In this document: one piece after another, positions 8,132 through 17,812 of the stretch
Numbering within the stretch: position 1 is the first letter of the stretch
How the letters are laid out: every line of letters starts with the position of its first letter
Assembly (NCBI RefSeq): GCF_003143855.1
Contig: NZ_QFRK01000006.1
Coordinates: 55,204-119,203 of the forward strand
DNA: 64,000 nucleotides
Origin: Streptomyces sp. NWU339
GTDB taxonomy: Bacteria; Actinomycetota; Actinomycetes; Streptomycetales; Streptomycetaceae
Reading direction: 5' to 3'
Made by a program: the position numbers and the translations under genes
Notes under the pieces: model-generated
Seen by the model: the letters and a program-made list of their open reading frames with translations, nothing else
What the model was told of the DNA's origin: nothing
The model's database searches: none

Positions 8132-9858
8132 TTGCCGGCCTCCTTGCCGCCGGAGAGGACCTTCTCACCGTGACCGGCGTTCTCGAGCTGGTCGAGGGCG
8201 GCGATCTCCGGGTGATGCAGGTCGAAGGCCGGGGATTCGGAGCGGATCCGCGGCAGGGTGAGGAAGTTGTGCCGCGGCGGCGGGCACGAGGTGGCCCACT
8301 CCAGGGAACGGCCGTAGCCCCACGGGTCGTCGACCTCGATCTTCTCGCCGTACTTGGCCGTCTTCCAGATGTTGTAGAAGAACGGCAGCAGCGACATGCC
8401 GAGCAGGAACGAGGCGATGGTGGAGACCGTGTTCAGCGCGGTGAAGCCGTCGGCCGCCAGGTAGTCCGAGTAGCGGCGGGGCATGCCCTCGGCGCCCAGC
8501 CAGTGCTGGATCAGGAAGGTGCCGTGGAAGCCGATGAACAGCGTCCAGAAGGTGACCTTGCCGAGCCGCTCGTCGAGCATCTTGCCGGTGAACTTCGGCC
8601 ACCAGAAGTGGAAGCCGGCGAACATCGCGAAGACGACGGTGCCGAACACCACGTAGTGGAAGTGCGCCACGACGAAGTACGAGTCGGTGACGTGGAAGTC
8701 CAGCGGCGGCGAGGCCAGGATGACGCCGGTCAGACCGCCGAACAGGAAGGTCACCAGGAAGCCGATGGACCAGAGCATCGGCGTCTCGAACGAGAGACTG
8801 CCCTTCCACATGGTGCCGATCCAGTTGAAGAACTTCACACCGGTCGGGATGGCGATCAGGAAGGTCATGAAGGAGAAGAACGGCAGCAGCACCGCGCCGG
8901 TGGCGAACATGTGGTGCGCCCACACGGTCGCCGACAGACCGGCGATCGCGATCGTCGCGCCGATCAGGCCCAGATAGCCGAAGATCGGCTTGCGCGAGAA
9001 GACCGGGATGATTTCACTCACGATGCCGAAGAACGGCAGCGCGATGATGTACACCTCGGGGTGGCCGAAGAACCAGAACAGGTGCTGCCACAGCACCGCC
9101 CCGCCGTTGGACGCCTCGAAGACCATTGCGCCGAACTTGCGGTCGTACTCGAGCGCCAGGAGCGCGGCGGCCAGCACCGGGAAGGCGAGCAGGACCAGCA
9201 CGCCGGTGAGCAGCACGTTCCAGGTGAAGATCGGCATGCGGAACATGGTCATGCCGGGAGCGCGCATGCAGATGATCGTGGTGATGAAGTTGACCGTGCC
9301 CAGGATGGTGCCGAAGCCCTGGAAGGCCAGGCCCATGATCCACAGGTCGGAGCCGAGGCCCGGTGAGCGGACCGCGTTCGACAGCGGGCTGTAGCCGGTC
9401 CAGCCGAAGCTGGCGGCCCCGTCCGGGGTGAGGAAGCCGCTGAGTGCGATCAGCGAGCCGAACAGGAAGAGCCAGTAGGAGAACATGTTCAGCCGCGGGA
9501 AGGCGACGTCGGGGGCGCCGATCTGCAGCGGCATGATCCAGTTCGCGAAGCCGACGAACAGCGGCGTCGCGAACATCAGCAGCATGATCGTGCCGTGCAT
9601 CGTGAACGCCTGGTTGTACTGCTCGTTCGACACGATCTGCAGACCCGGCCGGGCCAGTTCGGCGCGCAGGAGCAGCGCGAGAATGCCACCGAAAACAAAG
9701 AATCCGAATGCTGTGGTGAGATATAGGGTGCCGATGGTCTTATGATCAGTCGTGGTCAGCCATGCGACGACGACTTTCCCGGGGCGCCTCCGCCGGACCG
9801 GTAGTTCGTCCTCGTAAGTGTCCGACTCGAGTGAGTCCGACGCATTGTGCACCGCCAC
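8128..9858 (-). CDS. ctaD: Cytochrome c oxidase subunit I
   Basis: This 576-aa membrane protein is the catalytic haem a/a3-CuB subunit. Visible landmarks include HGTIMLLMF with a haem-a histidine, [10 protein letters not shown] carrying the CuB histidine and the His-Tyr crosslink, and AHHMF plus HFHYVVFG further on. The GTG at 9858 has an AAGGAG ribosome site about 8 nt upstream. It is complete and looks functional. In most Streptomyces ctaC (subunit II, the CuA subunit) lies directly upstream; here that slot holds only about 200 nt of non-coding DNA and a decayed gene. Confidence 0.97.
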   Translation of the reverse strand: MAVHNASDSLESDTYEDELPVRRRRPGKVVVAWLTTTDHKTIGTLYLTTAFGFFVFGGILALLLRAELARPGLQIVSNEQYNQAFTMHGTIMLLMFATPLFVGFANWIMPLQIGAPDVAFPRLNMFSYWLFLFGSLIALSGFLTPDGAASFGWTGYSPLSNAVRSPGLGSDLWIMGLAFQGFGTILGTVNFITTIICMRAPGMTMFRMPIFTWNVLLTGVLVLLAFPVLAAALLALEYDRKFGAMVFEASNGGAVLWQHLFWFFGHPEVYIIALPFFGIVSEIIPVFSRKPIFGYLGLIGATIAIAGLSATVWAHHMFATGAVLLPFFSFMTFLIAIPTGVKFFNWIGTMWKGSLSFETPMLWSIGFLVTFLFGGLTGVILASPPLDFHVTDSYFVVAHFHYVVFGTVVFAMFAGFHFWWPKFTGKMLDERLGKVTFWTLFIGFHGTFLIQHWLGAEGMPRRYSDYLAADGFTALNTVSTIASFLLGMSLLPFFYNIWKTAKYGEKIEVDDPWGYGRSLEWATSCPPPRHNFLTLPRIRSESPAFDLHHPEIAALDQLENAGHGEKVLSGGKEAGK

Positions 9859-10054
9859 TTTTCCGCTCCTTGCTCATAAGCTCAGAATCCCTCCGGCAGG
9901 ATTCCGCAATCGCGGCCATAGTTGTAAGACCCGTACTCCGCCCGGCGCGTCGCGGTGTGTGCCGGCCGGTCGGCGACCCACGCACCGGTCGGGACGACTC
10001 TCCAGGACTGCGGGACGAGCCGCCAGGTGACGGGGCCGTTCGGCGCAGCGGGCG
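9859..10054. other. Junction region upstream of ctaD, no gene seen
   Basis: This stretch must carry the ctaD promoter, but I could not assign -35/-10 boxes with confidence. No fragment of ctaC is recognisable in any frame. It forms the border between conserved respiratory genes and accessory DNA. Confidence 0.5.
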
Positions 10055-10475
10055 TCACCGCTGTGCGGGGCCGACCTCCACCGGGTCGAACGTGATCCGG
10101 GTGCGGGCTCCGCCGTCGGCCCACCCGGCCTCGATCGCCGCCTCGTCCACCCGGATCTCCCGGACCGCCTCCGACAAGGGCCCGGGGGCCGACGCGGCGG
10201 TCAGGCTCGCCAGGCTGACGTGGACGGACGTGCCGCCGGCCCGGCCGGTCAGCCGTGGTACCAGCGCCCAGCGGGTGAAGGCCGTGCCCTGGGGGCGCGG
10301 ACCAGGACCGGGGCGGGACCGTCCCAGCCGTACAGGCCGTGCAGGGACGAGAGGCGGCTCGTCGGGGCCGGTGGCCCAGCCGGTGTGGGTGACACGGGAG
10401 TCCACCGGTGCCCCCACCACCCGGTGCACCCGCAGCTCGTGGCGGCCGCGGGTGAACGATGCCGGTCGTCATGAC
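10055..10475 (-). pseudogene. Decayed C-terminal fragment, possibly of a DUF2264-type protein
   Basis: An open frame of 124 aa exists, but the protein-like blocks change phase. One frame gives HELRVHRVVGAP and VTHTGWATGPDEPPL, a second frame gives SSLHGLYGWDGPAPVLVRAP, and the first frame resumes with AFTRWALVPRLTG and a tail ending FDPVEVGPAQR. This is best read as a gene remnant carrying two compensating frameshifts, or as sequence errors. The blocks resemble the beta-rich C-terminus of DUF2264 proteins, but that is only an impression. The N-terminal part is absent. Confidence 0.45.
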
Positions 10476-10485
10476 GATCGCTCGG

Positions 10486-11310
10486 TCACCGTGGTCGGTC
10501 CGCCGCGGTCACCTCGACGGCGAGGTCGTTGTCGACGGTGTAGTAGGGGCGCAGGACGGCTCCGCCGACCGCGGACTCCGGGTACACGCACACCGTCTTG
10601 CGGTCGGCCATGTCGTCGAGGAGCCGGCCGATCCGGACCAGCGGGGCGTCGGCGGCGGGACGGAGGAAGGCGTCCCAGACCTGGTTGCCGGCCGCCGCGG
10701 CCGTCAACTCCGCGAAGGGCACGGAGAAGTCGAACGCGTTGCCCTCGGCCCGCGGCCGGTAACCGCGCACGGTGGCCCTGTCGCCCCGTAGCCGGAGCAA
10801 CACCTCTGCGTCATCGGTGAGTTCGGCGCCGTACAGGCGCGCACGGACCGTCATCGCACCGTCGGTGAGGTCGAGCCGACCGGCCTCCGCATGAGCGGTA
10901 CGCAGCCAGGCCCGGACCGCGAGGAAGCCGTCCTTCGTGGCATAGGGCACCCGGACCGCCACCGGGGGCAGCCCGACCCGAAGTGTTCCGTCGACGAGCA
11001 CGCGCAGGTCCCGCAGGCCGGGGCGCAGCCGTTCCCGTCCGGCGTCCGGTTCCCTCAGCAGATACGCGTCCCAGCGGCCCTCCGTGAGTTCCGGTCGCGG
11101 TGCGAGCACCGCCCGGACCTCTCCGTCGTCGCCGTGGGGTTCGAGGTCGAGGAGGTGCGCCGGCCGCTCCGGCCGGTTCTTCTTCGGCCGTGGCACCAGC
11201 GCCAGTCGGGGGCGGCCGGGCGATCGGAGCCGGAGGCGGAAGGTGATCCGGCCGTCGGTGTCGACGGTGCAGTGGGCACGCAGGTCGTCCGTGTCCCGCC
11301 GGGTGCTCAT
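10486..11310 (-). CDS. Uncharacterised beta-rich protein coupled to a glycosyltransferase
   Basis: I do not recognise this 274-aa protein. It is rich in predicted beta-strands, has no signal peptide or membrane segment, and ends in a block (VCVYPESAV, RPYYTVDNDLAVEV) like the non-catalytic C-terminal modules attached to some actinobacterial glycosyltransferases. The ATG at 11310 overlaps the stop of the upstream glycosyltransferase gene as ATGA, so the two are translated together. It may therefore be a split-off accessory or carbohydrate-binding module of that enzyme. Codon usage is normal for the window. Confidence 0.7.
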   Translation of the reverse strand: MSTRRDTDDLRAHCTVDTDGRITFRLRLRSPGRPRLALVPRPKKNRPERPAHLLDLEPHGDDGEVRAVLAPRPELTEGRWDAYLLREPDAGRERLRPGLRDLRVLVDGTLRVGLPPVAVRVPYATKDGFLAVRAWLRTAHAEAGRLDLTDGAMTVRARLYGAELTDDAEVLLRLRGDRATVRGYRPRAEGNAFDFSVPFAELTAAAAGNQVWDAFLRPAADAPLVRIGRLLDDMADRKTVCVYPESAVGGAVLRPYYTVDNDLAVEVTAADRPR

Positions 11311-12572
11311 CGGCGCCCCTTCCAGAGGGTGCGCAGCGCGTCGGACGCGGCGGCGCGGGCGAGGTCGGCGGCGGCGTGGCCCCGACCGGCCAGGGCTCGG
11401 TGTTCGCGGCCGTCCTCCGGTGCGAGGCGCTGTCCGGCGCTTCGGGCCGCCACGGCTTCCCGGGCCAGGCGTTCCGCCTGCGCCACGACGGGGCCGGGCG
11501 CGTAACGGCGGGCGTTGCCGAGGGCCGCCCTGCCCATGCGGCGGCGCAGTTCGTCGTCGCGGACGAGGTCCAGCAGGGCCGCGCCGAGGGCGGTGGCGTC
11601 CCCGACCGGCACCAGTCTGCCGTCGACTCCGTCCTTGATGATCTCACCGGGCCCGTAGGGGCAGTCGGTGCTGACGACGGGCAGTCCGCACCGCATCGCC
11701 TCGACGATCGTCATGCCGAACGGCTCGAAGTCGGACGCGGCCACGCCGACCGAGCCCTTGACCCATTCCGCCTCCATGGGGGTCGCCGCGCCCATGAGGA
11801 AAACGTTGTTCCACAGGCCGAGCGACTCGATCAGGCGCCGCAGCCCGGCCTGTTCCTCGCCCTTGCCGTAGATGCGCAGCTGCCAGTCCGGGTACTCGGC
11901 CGCGACCCGGGCGAACGCCTCGATGATCAGGTCGTACCGCTTCACGGGGACCAGCCGGCCGGCCGCGATCACCAGCTTGGCGGTGCCGTCCGCGGCGGGC
12001 AGCCCGGGGTCGGGGACGCTGTTCGGGAGGGCCTCCACCCGTACCCCGGGCAGCCGCATCTTGCGCCGGTAGGCGGCGGCGTCCGCCTCCGTGACGGTGG
12101 TGAGCACGTCGAGCCGCCGGTAGGCGCGGCGCAGGACGGTACGCAGTTTCGGCGGGTGGTTGTCGAGGGTGAGGTGTTCCTGACCGACGCGTACGACGTG
12201 CTGCGGAACCTGGAGCGCGAGGTGCACATTGAGTCCCGGCCGGGTTCCGATGACCACGTCGGCGTCGATGCCCTCCAGGCACTCGACGATCCGCTGGTCG
12301 GTCAACTCGCTGTACTGGTGGTAGCGGTATTCGGCCGAGGGGAACACCTTTGCCGGTCTGCGGTGCCGGGGGTCGTCCCGTTCCCGCCTGAGATCCACCA
12401 GGGCCCGCAGCCCCACTCCGGGGTGCGGGGGGAGGTGGGGGCGCTCCCGGTGCCGTAACACGGAGACGATCTCCACGTCATGACGCTCGGCCAGTGCCGC
12501 CGCGAGGTTGAACGTGGTGGTGATCGTGCCTCCGATCCCATAGGCGTTGTGAATCAGGAAAGAGATCTTCAT
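11307..12572 (-). CDS. GT4-type glycosyltransferase
   Basis: The 421-aa protein has the two Rossmann-like domains of GT-B enzymes. The N-terminal MKISFLIHNAYGIGGT has the glycine-rich acceptor loop. The C-terminal domain shows AAGRLVPVKRYD and ASDFEPFGMTIVEAMRCGLPVV, the nucleotide-sugar-binding EPFGxxxxEA motif of family GT4. It should transfer a sugar from a nucleotide donor to an unknown acceptor, perhaps a wall polymer. The ATG at 12572 is preceded by an AT-rich stretch. It is the first gene of a two-gene unit with the 274-aa protein. Confidence 0.88.
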   Translation of the reverse strand: MKISFLIHNAYGIGGTITTTFNLAAALAERHDVEIVSVLRHRERPHLPPHPGVGLRALVDLRRERDDPRHRRPAKVFPSAEYRYHQYSELTDQRIVECLEGIDADVVIGTRPGLNVHLALQVPQHVVRVGQEHLTLDNHPPKLRTVLRRAYRRLDVLTTVTEADAAAYRRKMRLPGVRVEALPNSVPDPGLPAADGTAKLVIAAGRLVPVKRYDLIIEAFARVAAEYPDWQLRIYGKGEEQAGLRRLIESLGLWNNVFLMGAATPMEAEWVKGSVGVAASDFEPFGMTIVEAMRCGLPVVSTDCPYGPGEIIKDGVDGRLVPVGDATALGAALLDLVRDDELRRRMGRAALGNARRYAPGPVVAQAERLAREAVAARSAGQRLAPEDGREHRALAGRGHAAADLARAAASDALRTLWKGRR

Positions 12573-12644
12573 GGCGGACTAGACCGCCTGAAGTGCTCAG
12601 AAGTTGTCTGTTGTTATTACTTTTTTGGTGTCGGTTTCGCCTTG
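12573..12644. promoter_or_regulatory. AT-rich promoter region of the glycosyltransferase pair
   Basis: This 72-nt gap is markedly AT-rich for the window (TTATTACTTTTTTGG around 12613-12627). It presumably holds the promoter of the leftward glycosyltransferase unit. No sigma consensus could be fixed with confidence. Confidence 0.4.
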
Positions 12645-13079
12645 TCACCGCTGCCGGGAAGGGCCGTCCGAAGGGCTCGCGGCGCCCGGTGACGTGATCC
12701 GCAGGCCGGGGCGGCGCCGGTGCGCGGTCAGATAGGTCAGTCCCTCGTCGCCGGCGGCGAGACTCCGCGTGGAGCCGTGCGGCAGCCAGATCAGGGTGCC
12801 CGCGCGCAGGGACTGCGTGCCGTCGGGCGCGGTCAGCGAGCCTTCGCCCGCCAGGACCAGCAGGAGGACGTCGAGGTCGGGCTCCCGGTGGGTGTCGACC
12901 CGTCGGCCGGGCGGGAGGCGTACGACATTGGCGTCGAGCTGCCGTCCCGGCTCCGCGAGCCGCCACAGGGCGCCGGCCGGCGCGTCCTCGATCGCCGCCA
13001 GCGCTGCTGTGTCGCACAGCGTCCGCGGCAGCGGGAGGTCGCCGTCGTGCTCGGTGGCATCGTCGCCGTCTGCCGTCAT
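12645..13079 (-). CDS. Cupin-domain protein
   Basis: The 144-aa protein contains a single small cupin barrel, with the block RLPPGRRVDTHREPDLDVL and then LAGEGSLTAPDG, RAGTLIWLPHG. The usual metal-binding histidines are reduced (THRE keeps one His and the Glu), so it may bind ligand rather than catalyse. The ATG lies 31 nt downstream of a perfect dyad at 13110-13138, implying repression by a dimeric regulator. Proteins of this type are often stress- or xenobiotic-inducible. The substrate is unknown. Confidence 0.8.
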   Translation of the reverse strand: MTADGDDATEHDGDLPLPRTLCDTAALAAIEDAPAGALWRLAEPGRQLDANVVRLPPGRRVDTHREPDLDVLLLVLAGEGSLTAPDGTQSLRAGTLIWLPHGSTRSLAAGDEGLTYLTAHRRRPGLRITSPGAASPSDGPSRQR

Positions 13080-13109
13080 GGGGTGTCACCGTCCTGTGTG
13101 CGGGGCCTC

Positions 13110-13138
13110 TCAAATACGAACCTAGCATGCATATTTGA
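13110..13138. promoter_or_regulatory. Dyad operator upstream of cupin gene
   Basis: TCAAATA and TATTTGA form a perfect 7-bp inverted repeat separated by 15 nt. It is unusually AT-rich for this genome and lies 31 nt upstream of the cupin start, where a MarR- or TetR-type repressor would block the promoter. No candidate repressor gene is adjacent. Confidence 0.6.
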
Positions 13139-13554
13139 CGCGTCGGGAGGGCAGTGCGGCGAGCCGACCCGACCGCCACGTCCACGAACGCGATCACCGC
13201 CGTCACCACGACCGGCATCCGGCGCAGGGCCGTCCGGGTCGATGGCGGTTTCTCATCGGACATGAGCTGCTCCAGCGGTGTCGAGGCGCTCGAGAGCCGT
13301 CCGTTCCCCCGGTGGACGCCCCATCGCTGTTCCATCGAGCCCCACCGCGTCCGGAGCCTGCCGGAGTGCGGCTCGCGCCACGGGTGTGACGTGTGCGTCC
13401 GGTGGGGCGAAGGAAGGAAGAAAAGTGCGAAAACCTCGGCCGTCGGGCCCCTGGTCTTCGGATTTTGCACTGTGCAATGATCCTGCCGGGGTCCTGGTGC
13501 GAGTCGGCTGTGGTGTCGTCGGCGGGCTCCCGCACCGGAGAGGAACGAACGGAC
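13139..13554. other. Gap with possible membrane-protein fragment and palindrome
   Basis: On the minus strand a frame beginning ATG at 13263 reads MSDEKPPSTRTALRRM followed by a short hydrophobic stretch (VVVTAVIAFVDVAVG) and then nonsense. It may be the truncated N-terminus of a membrane protein, or noise. The region also holds the TTGCAC palindrome at 13465-13477. No complete gene is seen. Confidence 0.35.
13465..13477. promoter_or_regulatory. TTGCAC-T-GTGCAA palindrome
   Basis: A perfect 6-1-6 inverted repeat lies 78 nt upstream of the GTG of the next gene. Its position and symmetry suit an operator. The cognate regulator is unknown. Confidence 0.45.
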
Positions 13555-14079
13555 GTGACCGCGCAGCGACCGGAGAACGGCGAGACGCCGGAGGGCGGGG
13601 ACGGCACCCCGTCCCTGCCGGACGAGGTCTGGCAGCGGTTCCTCACGGACAACGAGCGTGCCATTCGTGCCTCCGCCCCCGTCGAGCCCTCCGCCTCGCA
13701 GCGGGCGGCGGGGTGGCAGCCGCGGCCGGCGCGCGCCGACGCCCGCTGCGGCACGGAGGGACAGGCGGACGACACCACGGCCTTCGTCGGTGACCTGTGG
13801 CACCCCGAGGACCCGTGGGAGGGGCCGTCGTGGCGGGACCTGGACGGCAGGGCCAGAGTGCGCCGGGCCTGCCGGGTGATCGGCACGGCCGCCGCGATCG
13901 CGCTGGCCCTGGGCGCATGGTCCCTGCTGTCCACCGGGGCGGGCACAGCGCGCCAAGGGCCCGGCGAGACCGTGCTGCAGCAGTCGGAGGACATCCCCGC
14001 GGAGCTGCCCACGGCGACGTCGCCGCCGACCGGACTCGCCTCACCCTCCCCGACCACGTCGGAGGTCCGGGCGGGCTGA
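13555..14079 (+). CDS. Single-pass membrane protein of unknown function
   Basis: The 174-aa protein begins at a GTG (VTAQRPENGE) with GGAGAGGA about 12 nt upstream. The first 110 residues are hydrophilic, with the recognisable block SLPDEVWQRFLTDNERAIR. A single membrane helix follows near residues 120-138 (ACRVIGTAAAIALALGAW), and the tail is rich in Pro, Thr and Ser. The topology suggests a cytoplasmic N-terminus with a short external tail. I do not recognise a family. A longer frame extends upstream to 13393 but lacks a ribosome site. Confidence 0.7.
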   Translation: MTAQRPENGETPEGGDGTPSLPDEVWQRFLTDNERAIRASAPVEPSASQRAAGWQPRPARADARCGTEGQADDTTAFVGDLWHPEDPWEGPSWRDLDGRARVRRACRVIGTAAAIALALGAWSLLSTGAGTARQGPGETVLQQSEDIPAELPTATSPPTGLASPSPTTSEVRAG

Positions 14080-14080
14080 G

Positions 14081-14117
14081 GCGTCGCCGGTCCCTCGTGC
14101 CGAGTGGCCGGCGACGC
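14081..14117. terminator. Convergent terminator hairpin
   Basis: A perfect 10-bp stem (GCGTCGCCGG paired with CCGGCGACGC) with a 17-nt loop sits exactly between the stop of the membrane-protein gene and the stop of pgm. It can serve both converging units. Confidence 0.65.
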
Positions 14118-14125
14118 GCGGCCGC

Positions 14126-15766
<1,641 letters not shown>

Positions 15767-15855
15767 GTGCCCACTCCTTGGCAGGGGTTGTATGTGCGCT
15801 TGCGGACACATCCTTCCCCTTCGGGGCCGCACCGCGCGAGTGGAACCGCCCCGGA

Positions 15856-16284
15856 TCAGATGCGTCCGCCGGTCATCCGCGTGAGAGGCCCCTGGGTGTG
15901 GCGTCCCGCACGGCGGCCCACCGCGTAGGACGCGGCGCTCAGTACGGTCAGGCCGGCGCCGACACCGGCGGCGACGAACTTGCGGTTCGACAGGACCGTC
16001 CAGGCGGTCACCGCGGTGGCGGCGACCTGCCCCGAGGTGGCGACGACCGCCCTGCGGCCCGCCTCGACTCCCCTGGCCGCGCTCTGCACGGCGCCGTTCG
16101 CCGCTTCGGCCGCGCGCTCCGCGCCCGACCTGGCCGCTGACGCCGCGTCATTCGCCTTGCCGACGGCGTCGGAGGCCGTCCGCTCGGCGGGGGCGGTCGC
16201 CTTCTCCGTGGCGTTCCGGGCCTTGGACGCGGCGGTCCGGGTGGAGGTGGTCTTCTGATTCGGGCTCTTGTTCTGTTCACTCAT
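15856..16284 (-). CDS. Ala/Lys-rich phasin-like protein with membrane segment
   Basis: The 142-aa protein begins [13 protein letters not shown]. Residues 20-90 are a long amphipathic Ala/Lys/Arg/Glu-rich helix with heptad-like spacing. A hydrophobic segment ([22 protein letters not shown]) near residues 102-124 precedes a basic tail. It resembles apolipophorin- or phasin-like Streptomyces proteins of unknown role. Its ATG at 16284 overlaps the stop of the truncated radical SAM frame as ATGA, so it was once coupled to that gene and may now lack its original promoter. Confidence 0.7.
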   Translation of the reverse strand: MSEQNKSPNQKTTSTRTAASKARNATEKATAPAERTASDAVGKANDAASAARSGAERAAEAANGAVQSAARGVEAGRRAVVATSGQVAATAVTAWTVLSNRKFVAAGVGAGLTVLSAASYAVGRRAGRHTQGPLTRMTGGRI

Positions 16285-16785
16285 GGAAACCGACTTGCCG
16301 CTGAGCCCCACGGCAAACCCGCCCGGTCGCCCGGACCGGTCCGCGCGGGCGACGCCGGGATGCGTTCCAGGACACCGCCCGCGAACACGTCGTAGAGCGG
16401 CAGTGTCTCCAGGTGGACGTAGCCGATGTGGCAGTCGCAGCTGGTGAGGGGGCAGGCCCGGGGGCCCAGTGCCCGCCGGTAGGTGCCGTCGTAGAGGTTG
16501 CCGAGCTCGGCGCGGACGAAGTGGCAGCGGCGGACCGTGCCCTCCCCGTCGACGGAGATCACCGACTCCCCGGTGCGGCAGGGCCGGCCCGCGCTGGCGT
16601 GGGGGCGGCGGCTGTAGCCGAACAGCGGATCCAGTGCCGTCCACACCTCCGCCTCGACGTCGTCGTACGTGTGGCCCTCGGCGGCGTTGACCCACAGGTA
16701 CACCCGTTCCGGGAGTTCGGCGCGCAGCCGCCGGGCGGGTTCCAGGTGCTCGGGCAGGCCGGCGACGCCGACGCCCGTACCTCGA
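16281..16785 (-). pseudogene. C-terminal fragment of an STM4011-type radical SAM protein
   Basis: The minus-strand frame encodes a clear C-terminal domain: LRAELPERVYLWVNAAEGH, LDPLFGYSRRPHASAGRPC, GTVRRCHFVRAELGNLYDG, and a cysteine-rich CPLTSCDCHIGYVHLE. This matches the end of STM4011-family radical SAM proteins, with auxiliary cluster cysteines retained. The N-terminal radical SAM core with its CxxxCxxC is missing. Upstream of about 16785 the sequence becomes part of another gene on the opposite strand. The stop overlaps the next gene as ATGA. The fragment is non-functional unless it is translated as a stand-alone domain. Confidence 0.75.
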
Positions 16786-17405
16786 TACGGCTGGTCCTCC
16801 TGGACGCGCTGCTCGGGCAGCACGACGCGCCGTGGCTGGCCGCCCTGGACGGCGGCGCCGGGTCCCCGCTCGCCGGACTGGCCCGGGTGTGCCGCAGCGC
16901 CGGCTGGTGGTGGCCGTTCGAGAAGGTGGCGGTGGTGTGCGAGCGTCCGGTCGCCCTGCACCGTGACGAGGCGGGCCGGCTGGACCACGGCGACGGCCCG
17001 GCGTTGGAGTTCCCCGACGGCTTCGCCCTGTGCGCCTGGCGCGGCATGCCGGTGCCGCGTGCCTTCCTGAAGGAGCTGCGCACCCTCACGCCGGAGCGGA
17101 TCCGGGCCGAGGAGAACGCCGAACTGCGCCGGGTGATGCTCGAGTACTACGGCTACGACCGCTATCTGACCGACTCCGGGGCCGAGCCCGTGCACCAGGA
17201 CGAGACGGGCACGCTCTGGCGTGTCGAACTCGTCGGCGACGAGGCGGTCGTGATGGTGGAGGTCGTCAACTCCACTCCGGAGCCCGACGGTACCCGTCGC
17301 ACGTACTGGCTCCGGGTGCCGCCGACGACGCGGACCGCCCGGAAGGGGGTGGCCTGGACGTTCGGTGTGGCCCCCGAGGCGTACGAGCCGCTGAGGCAGA
17401 CGTGA
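16775..17405 (+). pseudogene. C-terminal half of a DUF6745-type protein
   Basis: The plus-strand frame gives LLDALLGQHDAPWLAALD, GWWWPFEKVAVVCERPVALH, GPALEFPDGFALCAWRGMPV, LTPERIRAEENAELRRVMLE and ends VAWTFGVAPEAYEPLRQT. This is the conserved C-terminal half of DUF6745 proteins, often found near STM401x genes. No start codon or homologous N-terminus exists upstream, because the sequence passes directly into the oppositely oriented radical SAM fragment. The junction falls at about 16775-16790. It is a deletion product; the longer open frame to 16413 is a shadow of the other gene. Confidence 0.72.
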
Positions 17406-17510
17406 GTCCGCACAGGTGTCCACAGGGCTGAGTCCGTCCTCCAGGGGGTAGGCGAGGAGAACAGCAACGCCGAGGACGACAAGGGCGCAGGCCCGTGGAA
17501 AGGAGCCCTC

Positions 17511-17660
17511 ATGCCCGGCATCGTGGAGCGCATCAAGCGGTTCGCCAGGAGCCCCCAGGGGCAGCGCGCGACCGAGCAGGTACGGCGTGCCGCGGCCGAC
17601 CCCCGGCGCCGTGCACAGGCTCAGCGCCTGCTGAGCAAGCTCCGCGACCGTCGCCCTTGA
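17511..17660 (+). CDS. Small basic protein, 49 aa
   Basis: A 49-codon gene starts ATG CCC GGC with AAAGGAG about 7 nt upstream, an excellent ribosome site. The product is strongly basic and helical: MPGIVERIKRFARSPQGQ, then Arg/Ala/Gln-rich repeats ending RLLSKLRDRRP. It has no hydrophobic segment. Length and charge suggest a nucleic-acid- or membrane-surface-associated small protein. I recognise the type from Streptomyces annotation as hypothetical only. Confidence 0.65.
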   Translation: MPGIVERIKRFARSPQGQRATEQVRRAAADPRRRAQAQRLLSKLRDRRP

Positions 17661-17812
17661 CCGTGTCCCCCGCCCTTCCGCACGCGCCCGCGGCGACGTC
17701 CGGCCGATGGGAGCGGTGACGCCGGCGGAGGGCTGGGCGGGACCCTTGCGTGCCGGGTCGGCCGGTCCGGCATACGATCGGCCGACCCCGATCCCGCAAG
17801 GAGTTCCGCCCG

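Noticed and set aside
13203..13263. Start of a membrane protein, MSDEKPP…
   Set aside because: Only about 35 protein-like residues before nonsense. It is mentioned with the gap but not called as a gene.
16413..16770. Plus-strand start of a long DUF6745 frame
   Set aside because: This part is antisense to the radical SAM fragment and has no resemblance to the DUF6745 N-terminus.
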